This document shows positions 51,738-60,424 of a stretch of 64,000 nucleotides of DNA, in pieces. The translations under genes were made by a program, and so were the position numbers. The notes beneath the pieces are model-generated. The model had not been told where the DNA came from. It did not search any database and saw only the letters and a program-made list of their open reading frames with translations. Each line of letters opens with the position of its first letter. Within the stretch, counting starts at the first letter, position 1. The stretch covers positions 62,001 to 126,000 of the forward strand of contig JADYYY010000015.1 of assembly GCA_020853395.1 (NCBI GenBank). The letters are read 5' to 3'. The DNA is from Acidobacteriota bacterium. GTDB taxonomy: Bacteria; Acidobacteriota; Vicinamibacteria; Vicinamibacterales; SCN-69-37.

Positions 51738-54608
51738 ATGGCTGTCTGGAGGAATCGCCGAGCAGGCCGTTCCGGTGCGCTCGCACTGTTCGCGTTGGTC
51801 GCCCTCGCGGCGTCCGGCCAACTGCCTGTCGCCAGGGCCCAGGATCAACCAGCGCCCTCCGTGGAGGCGCTCCCGGCCGGCGGCCCGGGCCGCGGCGCCG
51901 CGCAAGGCCGCGGTGTCGTGGCGCCCCCGGCCGGCGCTCGCGGTCAGGGCGGCGCGAACGTCGCCGATCCCGCCAACACGGTCGCGGACTTCACGCCGAA
52001 GCCGCCCGTGACGCCGCTGACGCCGGCCGACGAGGCGAAGCGCTTCATCCTGCCGCCCGGCTTCCGCCTCGAGCTCGTGCTCTCCGATCCCGACATCGTC
52101 AGCCCGGCGACGATCGCCTTCGATGGCAACGGCCGCATGTACGTCGCCGAGATGCGCACGTTCATGCGCGACGCGGACGGAACGGGCCAGATCGATCCCG
52201 TCAGCCGCATCAGCCTGCACGAGAGCACGAAGGGCGACGGCATCTTCGATCGCCACACGGTCTTCGCCGAAAAGCTCGTCCTGCCGCGCATGCTGCTGCC
52301 GATCGATCGGGGCATCCTGATGAACGAAACGCACTCGGACGACGTGGTGCTGCTCACCGATACGAATGGCGACGGCGTCGCCGACGTGCGCAAGGTCTTC
52401 TACACGGGCGTCGGTTCGAACCGCGACGGCAACGTGCAGCACGAGCAGAGTGGCCTCGTCTGGGGCCTCGACAATTGGATCTACACGACCTACAACGCGT
52501 TCCGGTTCCGCTGGACGCCCTCCGGCATCCTCCGCGAGCCCACTGGGCCGAACGGTGCCGAGTGGGGCCTGACGATGGATGACGACGGGAAGATGTGGTT
52601 CGTCAATTCGGGCGGCGAGCGCGGGCCGGTCAACTTTCAGGTGCCGATCCACTACGGGTCGTACAACCTCGCCGACCAGTTCGAGCCGGGATTCGACGTG
52701 GTCTGGCCCGCGCCCGGCATCGGCGACATGCAGGGCGGCATGCCCCGCGTGCGGATGCCGATCGACGCGCTGAACCATTTCACGTCCACGAATGGACAGG
52801 AGATCGTCCGAAGCGATCGCTACCCCGACATGCTCGGCGACCTGCTGTTCTGCGATCCGGTCGGCCGCCTCGTCCGGCGCGCGAAGGTGACCAAGGCCGA
52901 CGGCATCACGGTCCTGAAGAACGCGTATCCGGGATCGGAGTTCATCGTCAGCACCGACCCGCTGTTCCGGCCGCTGAACATCAAGCTCGGCCCCGACGGC
53001 GCCGTCTACATCGTCGACATGTACAACGGCATCATCCAGGACAAGAACTGGACCGGCCGCGGCACGTATCTTCGCGCGAAGATCGAGCAGTACGGGCTCG
53101 ACAAGGCGACGAACCACGGACGCGTCTGGCGGCTGCGGTTCGACGGCCTGCCGGCGGTCGCGGCCACGGCGACGATGCCGGCGCGGCCGGCGGTGCCGGC
53201 GATCGCGCTGGATCGCACGGCGCCGCGGATGCTCGACGAATCGCCGGCGCAGCTCGTGGCGCATCTGACGCACGTGAACGGCTGGTGGAGAGACACGGCG
53301 CAGCGGCTGCTCGTGCTGAAGCACGATCGGACGGTCGTGCCGGCGCTCCAGCAGCTCGCGCGCACGTCGGCCAGCCTCGTCGGACGCTTCCACGCGCTCT
53401 GGACGCTCGAAGGGTTGGGCTCGCTCGATGCGGCGCTCGTGCGCGACGCGATGAAGGACCCGAGTGCCCGGATGCGCGTGCAGGCCATCCGCGCGAGCGA
53501 GACGCTCTACAAGGCCGGCAATCGGACCTTCGAGGCGGACTACCGCGCCATGGCCAGGGACGCCGATCCCGACGTCGCGATCCAGGCCGTGATGACGCTC
53601 AATCTCTTCAAGGTCTCCGATGTCGCGGACGTGGTGAGGACGGCGCAGGACGCCAACCGATCCAAGGGGCTGAAGGACCTGGGCGATCTGATCCTGCGTC
53701 CGCCGGCGGGCCGTGGCGGACGTGGTGCCGTGATGACCGCCGAGCAGCAGCAGTTGATCGATCGCGGCGCGACGATCTACGGCGAGCTGTGCTTCAGTTG
53801 CCATGGAGACGATGGCCGCGGACGGGCTCTGGCCGGCGCCGCGGCCGGCCAGATGATGGCGCCGTCGCTGGCCGGGTCGCCGCGAGTGAACGGTCACCGC
53901 GACTACGTGGTCAAGACGCTGCTCAAAGGGATCGGCGGTCCGATCGACGGGATGTCGTACTCGGAGGTGATGGTGCCGATGGGGATGAACAACGACGAAT
54001 GGATCGCGTCGATCGCCTCGTACGTCCGCACCAGTTTCGGCAATGCGGGCGGCATCGTGACGGCAGCCGACGTGGCGCGCGTGCGCGCGCTCACGACGGC
54101 GCGCCGCACGCCCTGGACGCAGCCGGAGGTCGAGGCGACGCTCCCGCGGCTGCTCGATCCGCAGCCGACGTGGAACGTGACCGCCAGCCACAACAGCGCG
54201 ATGGCGGCCAACGCCCTGTCGATGCGAACGTGGTCGGCCGGTGCACCGCAGGCGGCAGGGATGTGGTACCAGGTCGAGCTTCCCCAGCCGGCGCTCGTGA
54301 CCGAGATCCAGTTCGACGTGCCGGCGGGGCGCGCCGGCGGCGCAGGCGGCCGGGGCGCGGCCGCCGGGGCCGCAGCGCCTCCCGTGCCGTTCCCCAGGAC
54401 GTTCAAGGTCGAGACGTCGGTCGACGGCAAGAAATGGGGGAAGGCCGTCGCCGAAGGCCGAGGTGCGCCGGGCCGCAACGTCGTGGTCTTCGCCCCCGTG
54501 CGCGCGAAGCTCGTGCGCATCACGCAGACCGACGAACGGCCGGACGCGCCCGACTGGACGATGACGAACGTCCGGCTATTCGAGGTGGAGTCGCCGGCGG
54601 CGCGGTAG
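51738..54608 (+). CDS. Large exported heme-propeller protein (PVC-type), paralogue 2
   Basis: A 956-residue paralogue of the 42786 protein with the same domain order: signal peptide, Gly/Arg-rich stretch, six-bladed propeller, HEAT-like helices, cytochrome c (CFSCH, 685-689) and an interrupted C-terminal discoidin-like domain. Segments such as GLDNWIY-TYNAFRFRWTP and AGMW-Q-ELPQP are nearly identical between the two. Differences concentrate in the low-complexity linkers. ATG 51738 follows GGAGG at 6 bases. It is divergent from the decaheme operon, so the two could share regulation. Substrate unknown; electron transfer toward the conduit is inference. Confidence 0.86.
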   Translation: MAVWRNRRAGRSGALALFALVALAASGQLPVARAQDQPAPSVEALPAGGPGRGAAQGRGVVAPPAGARGQGGANVADPANTVADFTPKPPVTPLTPADEAKRFILPPGFRLELVLSDPDIVSPATIAFDGNGRMYVAEMRTFMRDADGTGQIDPVSRISLHESTKGDGIFDRHTVFAEKLVLPRMLLPIDRGILMNETHSDDVVLLTDTNGDGVADVRKVFYTGVGSNRDGNVQHEQSGLVWGLDNWIYTTYNAFRFRWTPSGILREPTGPNGAEWGLTMDDDGKMWFVNSGGERGPVNFQVPIHYGSYNLADQFEPGFDVVWPAPGIGDMQGGMPRVRMPIDALNHFTSTNGQEIVRSDRYPDMLGDLLFCDPVGRLVRRAKVTKADGITVLKNAYPGSEFIVSTDPLFRPLNIKLGPDGAVYIVDMYNGIIQDKNWTGRGTYLRAKIEQYGLDKATNHGRVWRLRFDGLPAVAATATMPARPAVPAIALDRTAPRMLDESPAQLVAHLTHVNGWWRDTAQRLLVLKHDRTVVPALQQLARTSASLVGRFHALWTLEGLGSLDAALVRDAMKDPSARMRVQAIRASETLYKAGNRTFEADYRAMARDADPDVAIQAVMTLNLFKVSDVADVVRTAQDANRSKGLKDLGDLILRPPAGRGGRGAVMTAEQQQLIDRGATIYGELCFSCHGDDGRGRALAGAAAGQMMAPSLAGSPRVNGHRDYVVKTLLKGIGGPIDGMSYSEVMVPMGMNNDEWIASIASYVRTSFGNAGGIVTAADVARVRALTTARRTPWTQPEVEATLPRLLDPQPTWNVTASHNSAMAANALSMRTWSAGAPQAAGMWYQVELPQPALVTEIQFDVPAGRAGGAGGRGAAAGAAAPPVPFPRTFKVETSVDGKKWGKAVAEGRGAPGRNVVVFAPVRAKLVRITQTDERPDAPDWTMTNVRLFEVESPAAR

Positions 54609-54645
54609 CGAGGCAGCGGCGGCCCGTCGATCGGTGGGCCGGTCC

Positions 54646-55734
54646 TCAGCCATCCGACCGGCAGCCGTCGACGAACGCGCGCTCGACGACGGCGGCGCGG
54701 CCGATGTCGCGATAGAAGCCGGCAAGGTAGTCGAGCGCCTCCCGGCGCGACCCGTCCGTCATCCCTGGAATGGCGTCGTAGATGCGGACGACGTCCGCCT
54801 GCTTCGCGCGAAACGTATCGAGTGCGGCGAGGAGCGCGGGCATCGGCCGGCACGGCCCGAGATACAGGCGTTCCCTGACCGTCGTGATCCCTCGGATGCG
54901 CGTCCGATCGACGACGGCGTAGCGCGTGTTGACCAGCCCCGAGTAATCGAAGTCGTACGGCACCGCATAGCGGCGATCCGCCGGCGTTTCGACCACGCGG
55001 ACGTTGTGTTGGGCTTTGAACGCGACGTCCGTGTTGCCGATCATGTATTCGAAGAGGCCGACGAGCAGAAGATGCTCGGGATCGAGCCGGTCGAAGCCGA
55101 ACACGCGGCGTTCGTTCACCCGGCCCGCCATCCGCTTCGCCACGTCGTCATCGTCTTCGAGGAACATGGCGGCTCGTCCGGCGACGGTCTTTCCCGTGGC
55201 GGTGTCGACGTAGGTCGCGCGCGCGAGCCGGGCACGAAACGAATACGGCGTGAGCAGGTTCAGGATCCGGTAGGCGCTGTACTCGCGGAGCACGTACTGG
55301 TCGAACACCGCCGCGGGCCGGCAATGCGTGCCGAGCTTGAGCGCGTCCTGGCCGGCGAACGGCGTGCCCGCCATCTGGCCCTTCGTGAACTCCAGCCTCA
55401 GCGGGACGAAGTCGCAGGTGGCGACGTTGCGGCGCGTGTGGCCGCGCCCGCGCACGCGAATCGCGCGCGCGACGGTCGTGCCGTCCGGTCCCGCAAACGT
55501 GAGCGTCGCCGGATACGTCGTCGTGCTCTCTGGACGACGGTCGCGATCGATGGCCTTGAAGTCGGCCTCGAGCGTGAACGCGAGCGGATCGCTGCGCGCG
55601 AAGAGCGGGCGCGCCTCCGCTTGCTGGCGCCGCTCGGCCAGGGTCGCGGTGCTGGGAAACGGCGGAGGGGGCGGCGTCGGCGCGGACGTCACCTGCAGTA
55701 GCAGCAGGGCAGCCGCGGCAGCAAGGCGCATCAT
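54646..55734 (-). CDS. Exported CotH-like protein, divergent
   Basis: A 362-residue exported protein with a signal peptide and Pro-rich spacer (about 1-35). The body holds a fold that looks like a divergent CotH kinase: a beta-rich opening (ATLTFAGPDGTTVARAIRVRGRGHTRR), then VFDQYVLREYSAYRILNLLTPYSFRARL and PYDFDYSGLVNTRYAV with an Asp pair like the CotH catalytic region. The assignment is by motif and moderate. ATG 55734 (alternative 55731) is at the signal peptide. It is divergent from the VapB-like antitoxin gene. A true CotH protein lies 2.3 kb downstream. Confidence 0.6.
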   Translation of the reverse strand: MMRLAAAAALLLLQVTSAPTPPPPPFPSTATLAERRQQAEARPLFARSDPLAFTLEADFKAIDRDRRPESTTTYPATLTFAGPDGTTVARAIRVRGRGHTRRNVATCDFVPLRLEFTKGQMAGTPFAGQDALKLGTHCRPAAVFDQYVLREYSAYRILNLLTPYSFRARLARATYVDTATGKTVAGRAAMFLEDDDDVAKRMAGRVNERRVFGFDRLDPEHLLLVGLFEYMIGNTDVAFKAQHNVRVVETPADRRYAVPYDFDYSGLVNTRYAVVDRTRIRGITTVRERLYLGPCRPMPALLAALDTFRAKQADVVRIYDAIPGMTDGSRREALDYLAGFYRDIGRAAVVERAFVDGCRSDG

Positions 55735-55879
55735 GGTCGGCGGATGGACTGCCGACACCTTACCGGCCGTACCGGCCGGAATCAACTCCTGCCTGCGAAC
55801 CTTTCACGAGGCGTCGCGCATGGCGCCTTCTCAGGCGGGACGCCGCCTCGGGCGCGAGGAGAGGTCCGGCTCCCCATGC

Positions 55880-55885
55880 TATCGT
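55880..55885 (+). promoter_or_regulatory. -10 hexamer of the VapBC-like operon (leaderless type)
   Basis: TATCGT, 6 bases before ATG 55892. An in-frame ATG at 55886 touches the hexamer and is less likely. Confidence 0.5.
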
Positions 55886-55891
55886 ATGTTC

Positions 55892-56221
55892 ATGCCAAAG
55901 AAGCCTCTATCTATCACACTCGACGATGCCAACGTGTTGTGGCTCAAGGGGCGGGTCGCCAGCCGGAAGAAGCGGAGCCTCAGCGACGCCCTCGACGAGA
56001 TCGTGACGGCGGCGAGGAGCGGCGGGCGTGGCGGCGACCAACCTCGGTCGGTCGTCGGGACCGTGGACATTGCCGCCGACGATTCGACGCTCGATCGGGC
56101 CAAGGACGTGGTGCGCGATCTGTTCACGCAGTCGACGCATCGTCCGATCGTCGCGCGCGAGCGGGCCGAGCCGCTGGCGCCATCGCGGACCTCGCAGGAT
56201 CGGAGACGCGGCCGTGGTTGA
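55892..56221 (+). CDS. VapB-like antitoxin
   Basis: A 109-residue protein. The first half looks like a ribbon-helix-helix DNA-binding domain (PLSITLDDANVLWLKGRVASRKKRSLSDALDEIVTAAR), and the second is polar and likely disordered, wrapping the toxin. It overlaps the PIN-toxin gene by 8 bp in the usual antitoxin-first order. It should bind the toxin and its own promoter. ATG 55892 is chosen from the leaderless promoter; ATG 55886 would add two residues. The RHH assignment is by pattern only. Confidence 0.7.
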   Translation: MPKKPLSITLDDANVLWLKGRVASRKKRSLSDALDEIVTAARSGGRGGDQPRSVVGTVDIAADDSTLDRAKDVVRDLFTQSTHRPIVARERAEPLAPSRTSQDRRRGRG

Positions 56222-56621
56222 GCACAGTGCCGTCGTCACCGACACGCACGCGCTGATCTTTCACGCGTCGGGCGGCGGCGTGCTCGGACCGAAGGCGCGG
56301 GCGCACTTCGCGGCCGCCGAGGCGGGCCGCAGCCTCGTCTACGTGCCCGCCGCCGTGATCTGGGAGGTCGGCCTGCTCGCGCGCGCCGTGCGCATCAACC
56401 TGCACAGGTCGGTTCGCGCGTTCTTCGGCGACCTCTTCAGCAACCCGGCGTACCAACCGCTGGAGCTCTCGGCGGCGCAGGTGTTCGACGCCGACGAGCT
56501 GCGCTTCACGCGCGACCCCTTCGACGCGCTCATCGTCGCCGCCGCTCGCGACCTGAACCTCCCGCTCGTCACGCGAGATGCCGCGATCAGGGAGTCCGGC
56601 CACGTCCGGGTGATCTGGTAG
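56214..56621 (+). CDS. PIN-domain toxin, VapC-like
   Basis: A 135-residue PIN-domain ribonuclease. The acidic active-site residues are Asp10 (VVTDTHAL), Glu51 (VIWEVGLLA), Asp101/Asp104 (FTRDPFDALI) and Asp122 (LPLVTRDAAI), giving a full set. It would cleave RNA and arrest growth when free of the antitoxin upstream. The GTG start (56214) overlaps the antitoxin stop by 8 bp and has GGAG about 8 bases before it. purT follows 42 bp downstream with its own promoter. Confidence 0.85.
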   Translation: MVEHSAVVTDTHALIFHASGGGVLGPKARAHFAAAEAGRSLVYVPAAVIWEVGLLARAVRINLHRSVRAFFGDLFSNPAYQPLELSAAQVFDADELRFTRDPFDALIVAAARDLNLPLVTRDAAIRESGHVRVIW

Positions 56622-56648
56622 GCCGCAGTGTTCACGGGCCGCCGCCGC

Positions 56649-56654
56649 TATAAT
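56649..56654 (+). promoter_or_regulatory. Consensus -10 of purT (leaderless type)
   Basis: TATAAT, exactly 9 bases before the ATG at 56664. No SD sequence. Confidence 0.65.
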
Positions 56655-56663
56655 CCCGCTCGC

Positions 56664-57857
56664 ATGACGCCTTCCTCCGGTTCGATCGGTACGCCGTTCA
56701 CCTCCACGGCCACGCGCGTGCTGTTCTGCGGCGGCGGCGAGCTCGGCAAGGAAGTCACCATCGAGCTGCAACGGTTCGGCGTCGAGGTCATCGTCGTCGA
56801 CCGCTACGATCGCGCGCCGGCGATGCAGGTGGCGGATCGCTGCCACGTGATCGACATGCTGGACGGCGCGGCGCTCCGGCGGATCATCGAGCGCGAGCGG
56901 CCGCATCTGATCGTGCCGGAAATCGAGGCGATCGCGACGGCGGAGCTCGTCGCGCTGGAGCAGGAAGGCTTCACGGTCATTCCGAGCGCGCGGGCCGTGC
57001 ACCTCACGATGAACCGCGAAGGCATCCGGCGTCTCGCCGCGGAGGAGCTCGGGCTGGCGACCTCGCCGTACCGGTTCGCCGCGACGCGCGAGGACTTCGA
57101 TCGCGCCGTCGCGGCGATCGGGTACCCGTGCGTGATCAAGCCGATCATGAGCTCGTCCGGCAAGGGGCAGAGCACCGTGCGATCCGCCGGCGATCTGGAC
57201 CACGCCTGGCGCTACGCGCAGGAAGGCGGCCGGGCGGGCGCCGGCAAGGTCATCGTCGAGGGCTTCGTCGAATTCGACTACGAGATCACGCAGCTCACCG
57301 TGCGGCACGCCGGCGGCGTGTCGTTCCTCGACCCGGTGGGCCACATCCAGGTGCACGGCGACTATCACCAGTCGTGGCAGCCGCAGCCGATGAGCGACGC
57401 CGCGCTGGCACGCGCTCGCGACATGGCGGCACGGGTCACTGCCGCGCTGGGCGGGCGCGGGATCTTCGGCGTCGAGCTCTTCGTGCGCGGCGACGAGGTG
57501 ATCTTCAGCGAGGTCTCGCCCCGGCCGCACGACACCGGCATGGTGACGATGATCTCGCAGGATCTGTCGCAGTTCGCGCTGCACGCGCGCGCGATGCTCG
57601 GCCTGCCGATTCCCAACATCCGCACCCATGGGCCGTCCGCCTCGAGCGTCATCCTCGTGGAAGGGACGTCGAACACGGTGCGGTTCGATCACGTCGATCG
57701 CGCGCTCGTCGAGCCCGACACCCAGGTGCGGCTGTTCGGGAAACCGGACGTCCACGGTCACCGTCGGATGGGCGTCGCGCTCGCCCGAGGCGCGAGCATC
57801 CAAGAGGCGCTCGACAAAGCCCGGCGCGCCGCCGCCGCCGTCACGCCGGTTCTGTAG
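56664..57857 (+). CDS. purT: Formate-dependent phosphoribosylglycinamide formyltransferase PurT
   Basis: A 397-residue ATP-grasp enzyme making formyl-GAR from GAR, formate and ATP in purine synthesis. Markers are [21 protein letters not shown] near the start, [23 protein letters not shown], the ATP-grasp [15 protein letters not shown] and the metal-binding [15 protein letters not shown]. Length is normal. The start is fixed by the consensus -10 nine bases upstream. It stands apart from other pur genes. Confidence 0.95.
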   Translation: MTPSSGSIGTPFTSTATRVLFCGGGELGKEVTIELQRFGVEVIVVDRYDRAPAMQVADRCHVIDMLDGAALRRIIERERPHLIVPEIEAIATAELVALEQEGFTVIPSARAVHLTMNREGIRRLAAEELGLATSPYRFAATREDFDRAVAAIGYPCVIKPIMSSSGKGQSTVRSAGDLDHAWRYAQEGGRAGAGKVIVEGFVEFDYEITQLTVRHAGGVSFLDPVGHIQVHGDYHQSWQPQPMSDAALARARDMAARVTAALGGRGIFGVELFVRGDEVIFSEVSPRPHDTGMVTMISQDLSQFALHARAMLGLPIPNIRTHGPSASSVILVEGTSNTVRFDHVDRALVEPDTQVRLFGKPDVHGHRRMGVALARGASIQEALDKARRAAAAVTPVL

Positions 57858-57968
57858 GTTCCATCGCATCCCCGGCCTCGGTGGGGCGGGGAACCACCAC
57901 CCGCCTTGTGACATTTCCGTGAAACCCCAGATGTCGGGGCGATCGGCCGATATCTCGAGGAACGGGAC

Positions 57969-57988
57969 GTGTTACACCGTCGTAACAC
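57969..57988. promoter_or_regulatory. Operator-like inverted repeat upstream of CotH
   Basis: GTGTTAC (57969-57975) and GTAACAC (57982-57988) form a perfect 7-base inverted repeat with a 6-base spacer, about 40 bp before the CotH start. Such symmetry fits a dimeric repressor. The spacer and shortness argue against a terminator. Confidence 0.5.
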
Positions 57989-58025
57989 AGCACGCGGAGT
58001 GCGTTAACTCCGAATGGAGCGCGTC

Positions 58026-59588
58026 ATGGCTTCACGTCGCCGCACATTGATGCTCGTTGCCCTCTTGTCGTCCGCTGCCGCGTTGTCGCCAGGCGCCATG
58101 GTGACGTCCCGCGCGGAGCAGTTTCCGGGCGGGGGCGTGCCGCAAACCCGCGAGGTCCTGCGGCAGTTCGACAAGGACGGCAACGGCCGGCTGAGTGCCG
58201 AAGAGCGCCGAGACGCTCGCGCGTTTCTCGAGACGCAGCCGGCGCGGGGCTTCGGCCGTGGTGGCCGCGGCGGGACGACGGCCGGTCCCGCGCAACCCAG
58301 CCCGAAGTTCGACGCGACGCGGGCGCAGACGTTTCCGGCGTCCGTGTCGTTCTACGACCCCGGCACGCTGCGCACGCTGATCTTCGAGTTCGAGAACGAC
58401 GATTGGGACGAGGAGGTCGTCGCGTTCAACGACACCGACATCGAGGTGCCGGCCACGCTGCGCGTCGACGGTCAGACCTATCGAGACGTCGGTGTGCGCA
58501 CGCGCGGGATGTCGTCCTTCATGATGGTGCCGAAGGACCGCAAGCTCTCGCTGAACGTCACGGTGGACTGGGTGCACGGCAAGCAGGACGTCCAGGGCTA
58601 TCAAACGCTCAATCTGCTGAACGCCAACGGCGATCCCACCTATCTGCGTCCGGTGTTCTATCTGGAGGCGGCGCGCGAGTACATCCCTTCGCCCAGCGCC
58701 AACTACGTCCGTGTCGTGGCCAACGGCGAGAACCGCGGCATCTACATCAACGTCGAGCAGGTGAACAAGTCGTTCCTCGAGCGCTGGTACAAAGTCGAGG
58801 GCGGTTCGCGCTGGAAGGTGCCCGGGAGCCCGAACGGCCGCGGCGGCCTGGAGTACCTCGGCGACGACGTGGCGGCATACCGGCGAATCTACGACATCCG
58901 GACGAAGGACGACCCGAAGGCCTGGGCCGCTCTGATCGCGCTCACGAAGGTGTTGAACCAGACGCCGCCCGATCGGCTCGAGGCGGCTCTGAAGCCCATC
59001 CTCGACGTCGACGAGACGCTCGAGTTCCTCGCGCTGGAGGTCGTGTTCGTCAACAGCGACGGCTACTGGACGCGCGCGAGCGACTACGACATCTATCTCG
59101 ATCCAGCGGGGCGCTTCCACACGCTGCCGCACGACGTGAACGAGGCGTTTCCTGGCGGCGAAGGACGGGGCTTCGGCCCGCCGCCGGGCGAAGGCTTCGG
59201 CCCGCCGCCGGGCGGAGGATTCGGCCCGCCGCCGGGCGGAGGATTCGGACGTGGCGGGCGCGGCGGGCGGATGATGGAGGGCGACGCCACGCTCGACCCG
59301 CTCGTCGGGCTCGACGACGCGTCGAAGCCGCTGCGGTCGAAGCTCCTGGCTGTTCCGGCGCTCCGCAGCCGCTACCTGGGCTACGTGCGGGCGATCGCGA
59401 CGAAATGGCTCGACTGGAACCGGCTCGGCCCGCTGGCCGCGAAGTACCAGGCGCTCATCGCGGCCGACGTGAAGGCCGACACCCGCAAGCTCTACAGCGT
59501 CGAAGCGTTCGAGTCGGGCGTACAGGATCTCCGGGCCTTCGTGGAGCGGCGTCGCGCCGTGCTGCTCGGGGAGACGCCGAGCCGATGA
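58026..59588 (+). CDS. Exported CotH-family protein with EF-hand
   Basis: A 520-residue exported protein. After the signal peptide comes one EF-hand loop, DKDGNGRLSAEE (49-60), a Gly/Arg-rich segment and a CotH kinase-like domain: SVSFYDPGTLRTLIFEFENDDW, VGVRTRGMSSF, YQTLNLLNANGDPTYLRP and DYDIYLDPAGRFHTLPHDVNEAF. A run of GFGPPPGG repeats and RGG residues interrupts the domain before the C-terminal helices. CotH kinases phosphorylate spore-coat or surface proteins in some bacteria; the exported setting is unusual for a kinase. The ATG at 58026 follows GGAG at 6 bases. It overlaps the VTC gene (ATGA). Confidence 0.85.
   Translation: MASRRRTLMLVALLSSAAALSPGAMVTSRAEQFPGGGVPQTREVLRQFDKDGNGRLSAEERRDARAFLETQPARGFGRGGRGGTTAGPAQPSPKFDATRAQTFPASVSFYDPGTLRTLIFEFENDDWDEEVVAFNDTDIEVPATLRVDGQTYRDVGVRTRGMSSFMMVPKDRKLSLNVTVDWVHGKQDVQGYQTLNLLNANGDPTYLRPVFYLEAAREYIPSPSANYVRVVANGENRGIYINVEQVNKSFLERWYKVEGGSRWKVPGSPNGRGGLEYLGDDVAAYRRIYDIRTKDDPKAWAALIALTKVLNQTPPDRLEAALKPILDVDETLEFLALEVVFVNSDGYWTRASDYDIYLDPAGRFHTLPHDVNEAFPGGEGRGFGPPPGEGFGPPPGGGFGPPPGGGFGRGGRGGRMMEGDATLDPLVGLDDASKPLRSKLLAVPALRSRYLGYVRAIATKWLDWNRLGPLAAKYQALIAADVKADTRKLYSVEAFESGVQDLRAFVERRRAVLLGETPSR
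59169..59240 (+). repeat. Three 24-bp tandem repeats inside the CotH gene
   Basis: Three near-identical 24-bp units (59169-59192, 59193-59216, 59217-59240), each encoding GFGPPPGG or GFGPPPGE, with a partial fourth. In frame and GC-rich, so copy number could change by slippage without breaking the gene. Confidence 0.85.
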
Positions 59589-60364
59589 GCGCCCTTCCGG
59601 AAGCATCCACGCGCGAGACGCGCCACCGTGCCCGCGAAACGAAGTTCGTCACCGACGTCGCGCTCTACGACCAGGTCGTCTCATGGGCGCGCCAGCGCTT
59701 CGGCCCCGACGGCCACGGCGCCGGTCCGCACGGCGACCAGTATTCGACGACGACGCTCTACTTCGAGACGCGGTCGTTCGACGTCTACCACCGCCGCGGA
59801 TCGTACGGCCGCAGCAAGTATCGAATTCGACGCTACGGGGCGGCGGACGCCGTCTTCCTCGAGCGCAAGTTCCGCACGGAGCGGCTGCTGGCGAAGCGGC
59901 GGACGCTCGTGCCGATCGACGCGCTCGCCCGGTTGAGCAACGGCACCGACAGGACTTGGGCCGGCTACTGGTTCCACGAGCGCATCCAACTGCGGCGCCT
60001 GCAGCCGTTGCTGCAGCTCTCCTACAATCGCGTGGCGCGCGTGAGTCAGGGCCGGTACGGCCCGATCCGGCTGACGATCGATCGGAACCTGCGTGCGCTG
60101 CCGCTCGCCGACTTCGCGTTCGTGGCGCCCATCGGCATGCCGTTCCTCCAGAGCGCCTGCATCGTCGAGGTGAAGTACCAGGTCGAGCTGCCGGTCCTCG
60201 TCAAGGAGATGGCGGCGACCTTCGGGCTGGACGTGCAGAAGGTCTCGAAGTTCAGAGCGGCCATCCGATCGCTCGACTATCCGCTCTGTCCCGAGCCCGA
60301 CGAGCAGGTGCCGCACCGGCTCGACTGCGCGGAGCACGACCCGGCCGGCGCGTACGCGGACTGA
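59585..60364 (+). CDS. VTC-domain protein (polyphosphate polymerase-like)
   Basis: A 259-residue protein with a VTC (CYTH-like tunnel) domain. Features are an ETKFVTD opening, YSTTTLYFETRSFDVY, SKYRIRRYG, FLERKFRTERLLAKRR, YNRVARV, LTIDRNLRALP and IVEVKYQVELPVLVKEM, the basic and acidic residues lining the tunnel. Eukaryotic VTC makes polyphosphate; bacterial members are less certain. The ATG overlaps the CotH stop (ATGA), a common CotH-VTC pairing. The third usual partner, DUF4956, lies at 16677. Confidence 0.88.
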   Translation: MSALPEASTRETRHRARETKFVTDVALYDQVVSWARQRFGPDGHGAGPHGDQYSTTTLYFETRSFDVYHRRGSYGRSKYRIRRYGAADAVFLERKFRTERLLAKRRTLVPIDALARLSNGTDRTWAGYWFHERIQLRRLQPLLQLSYNRVARVSQGRYGPIRLTIDRNLRALPLADFAFVAPIGMPFLQSACIVEVKYQVELPVLVKEMAATFGLDVQKVSKFRAAIRSLDYPLCPEPDEQVPHRLDCAEHDPAGAYAD

Positions 60365-60397
60365 TCGGCGCCGCCGGCCCGGCCCGGGCCTCCGGGC

Positions 60398-60420
60398 GTG
60401 CCGCGATATCATCGCGGCAC
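60398..60420. promoter_or_regulatory. 10-bp inverted repeat over the potassium-channel promoter
   Basis: Perfect 10-base arms (60398-60407 and 60411-60420) flank only 3 bases (ATC). The centre contains TATCAT (60407-60412), a plausible -10, 12 bases before ATG 60425. A regulator bound here would cover the promoter. A terminator for the VTC gene is the alternative, but no T run follows. Confidence 0.5.
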
Positions 60421-60424
60421 CCTC

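Noticed and set aside
54620-54641. Terminator between convergent genes near 54.6 kb
   Set aside because: Only a 6-bp stem with a 10-base loop and no T run; too weak to claim.
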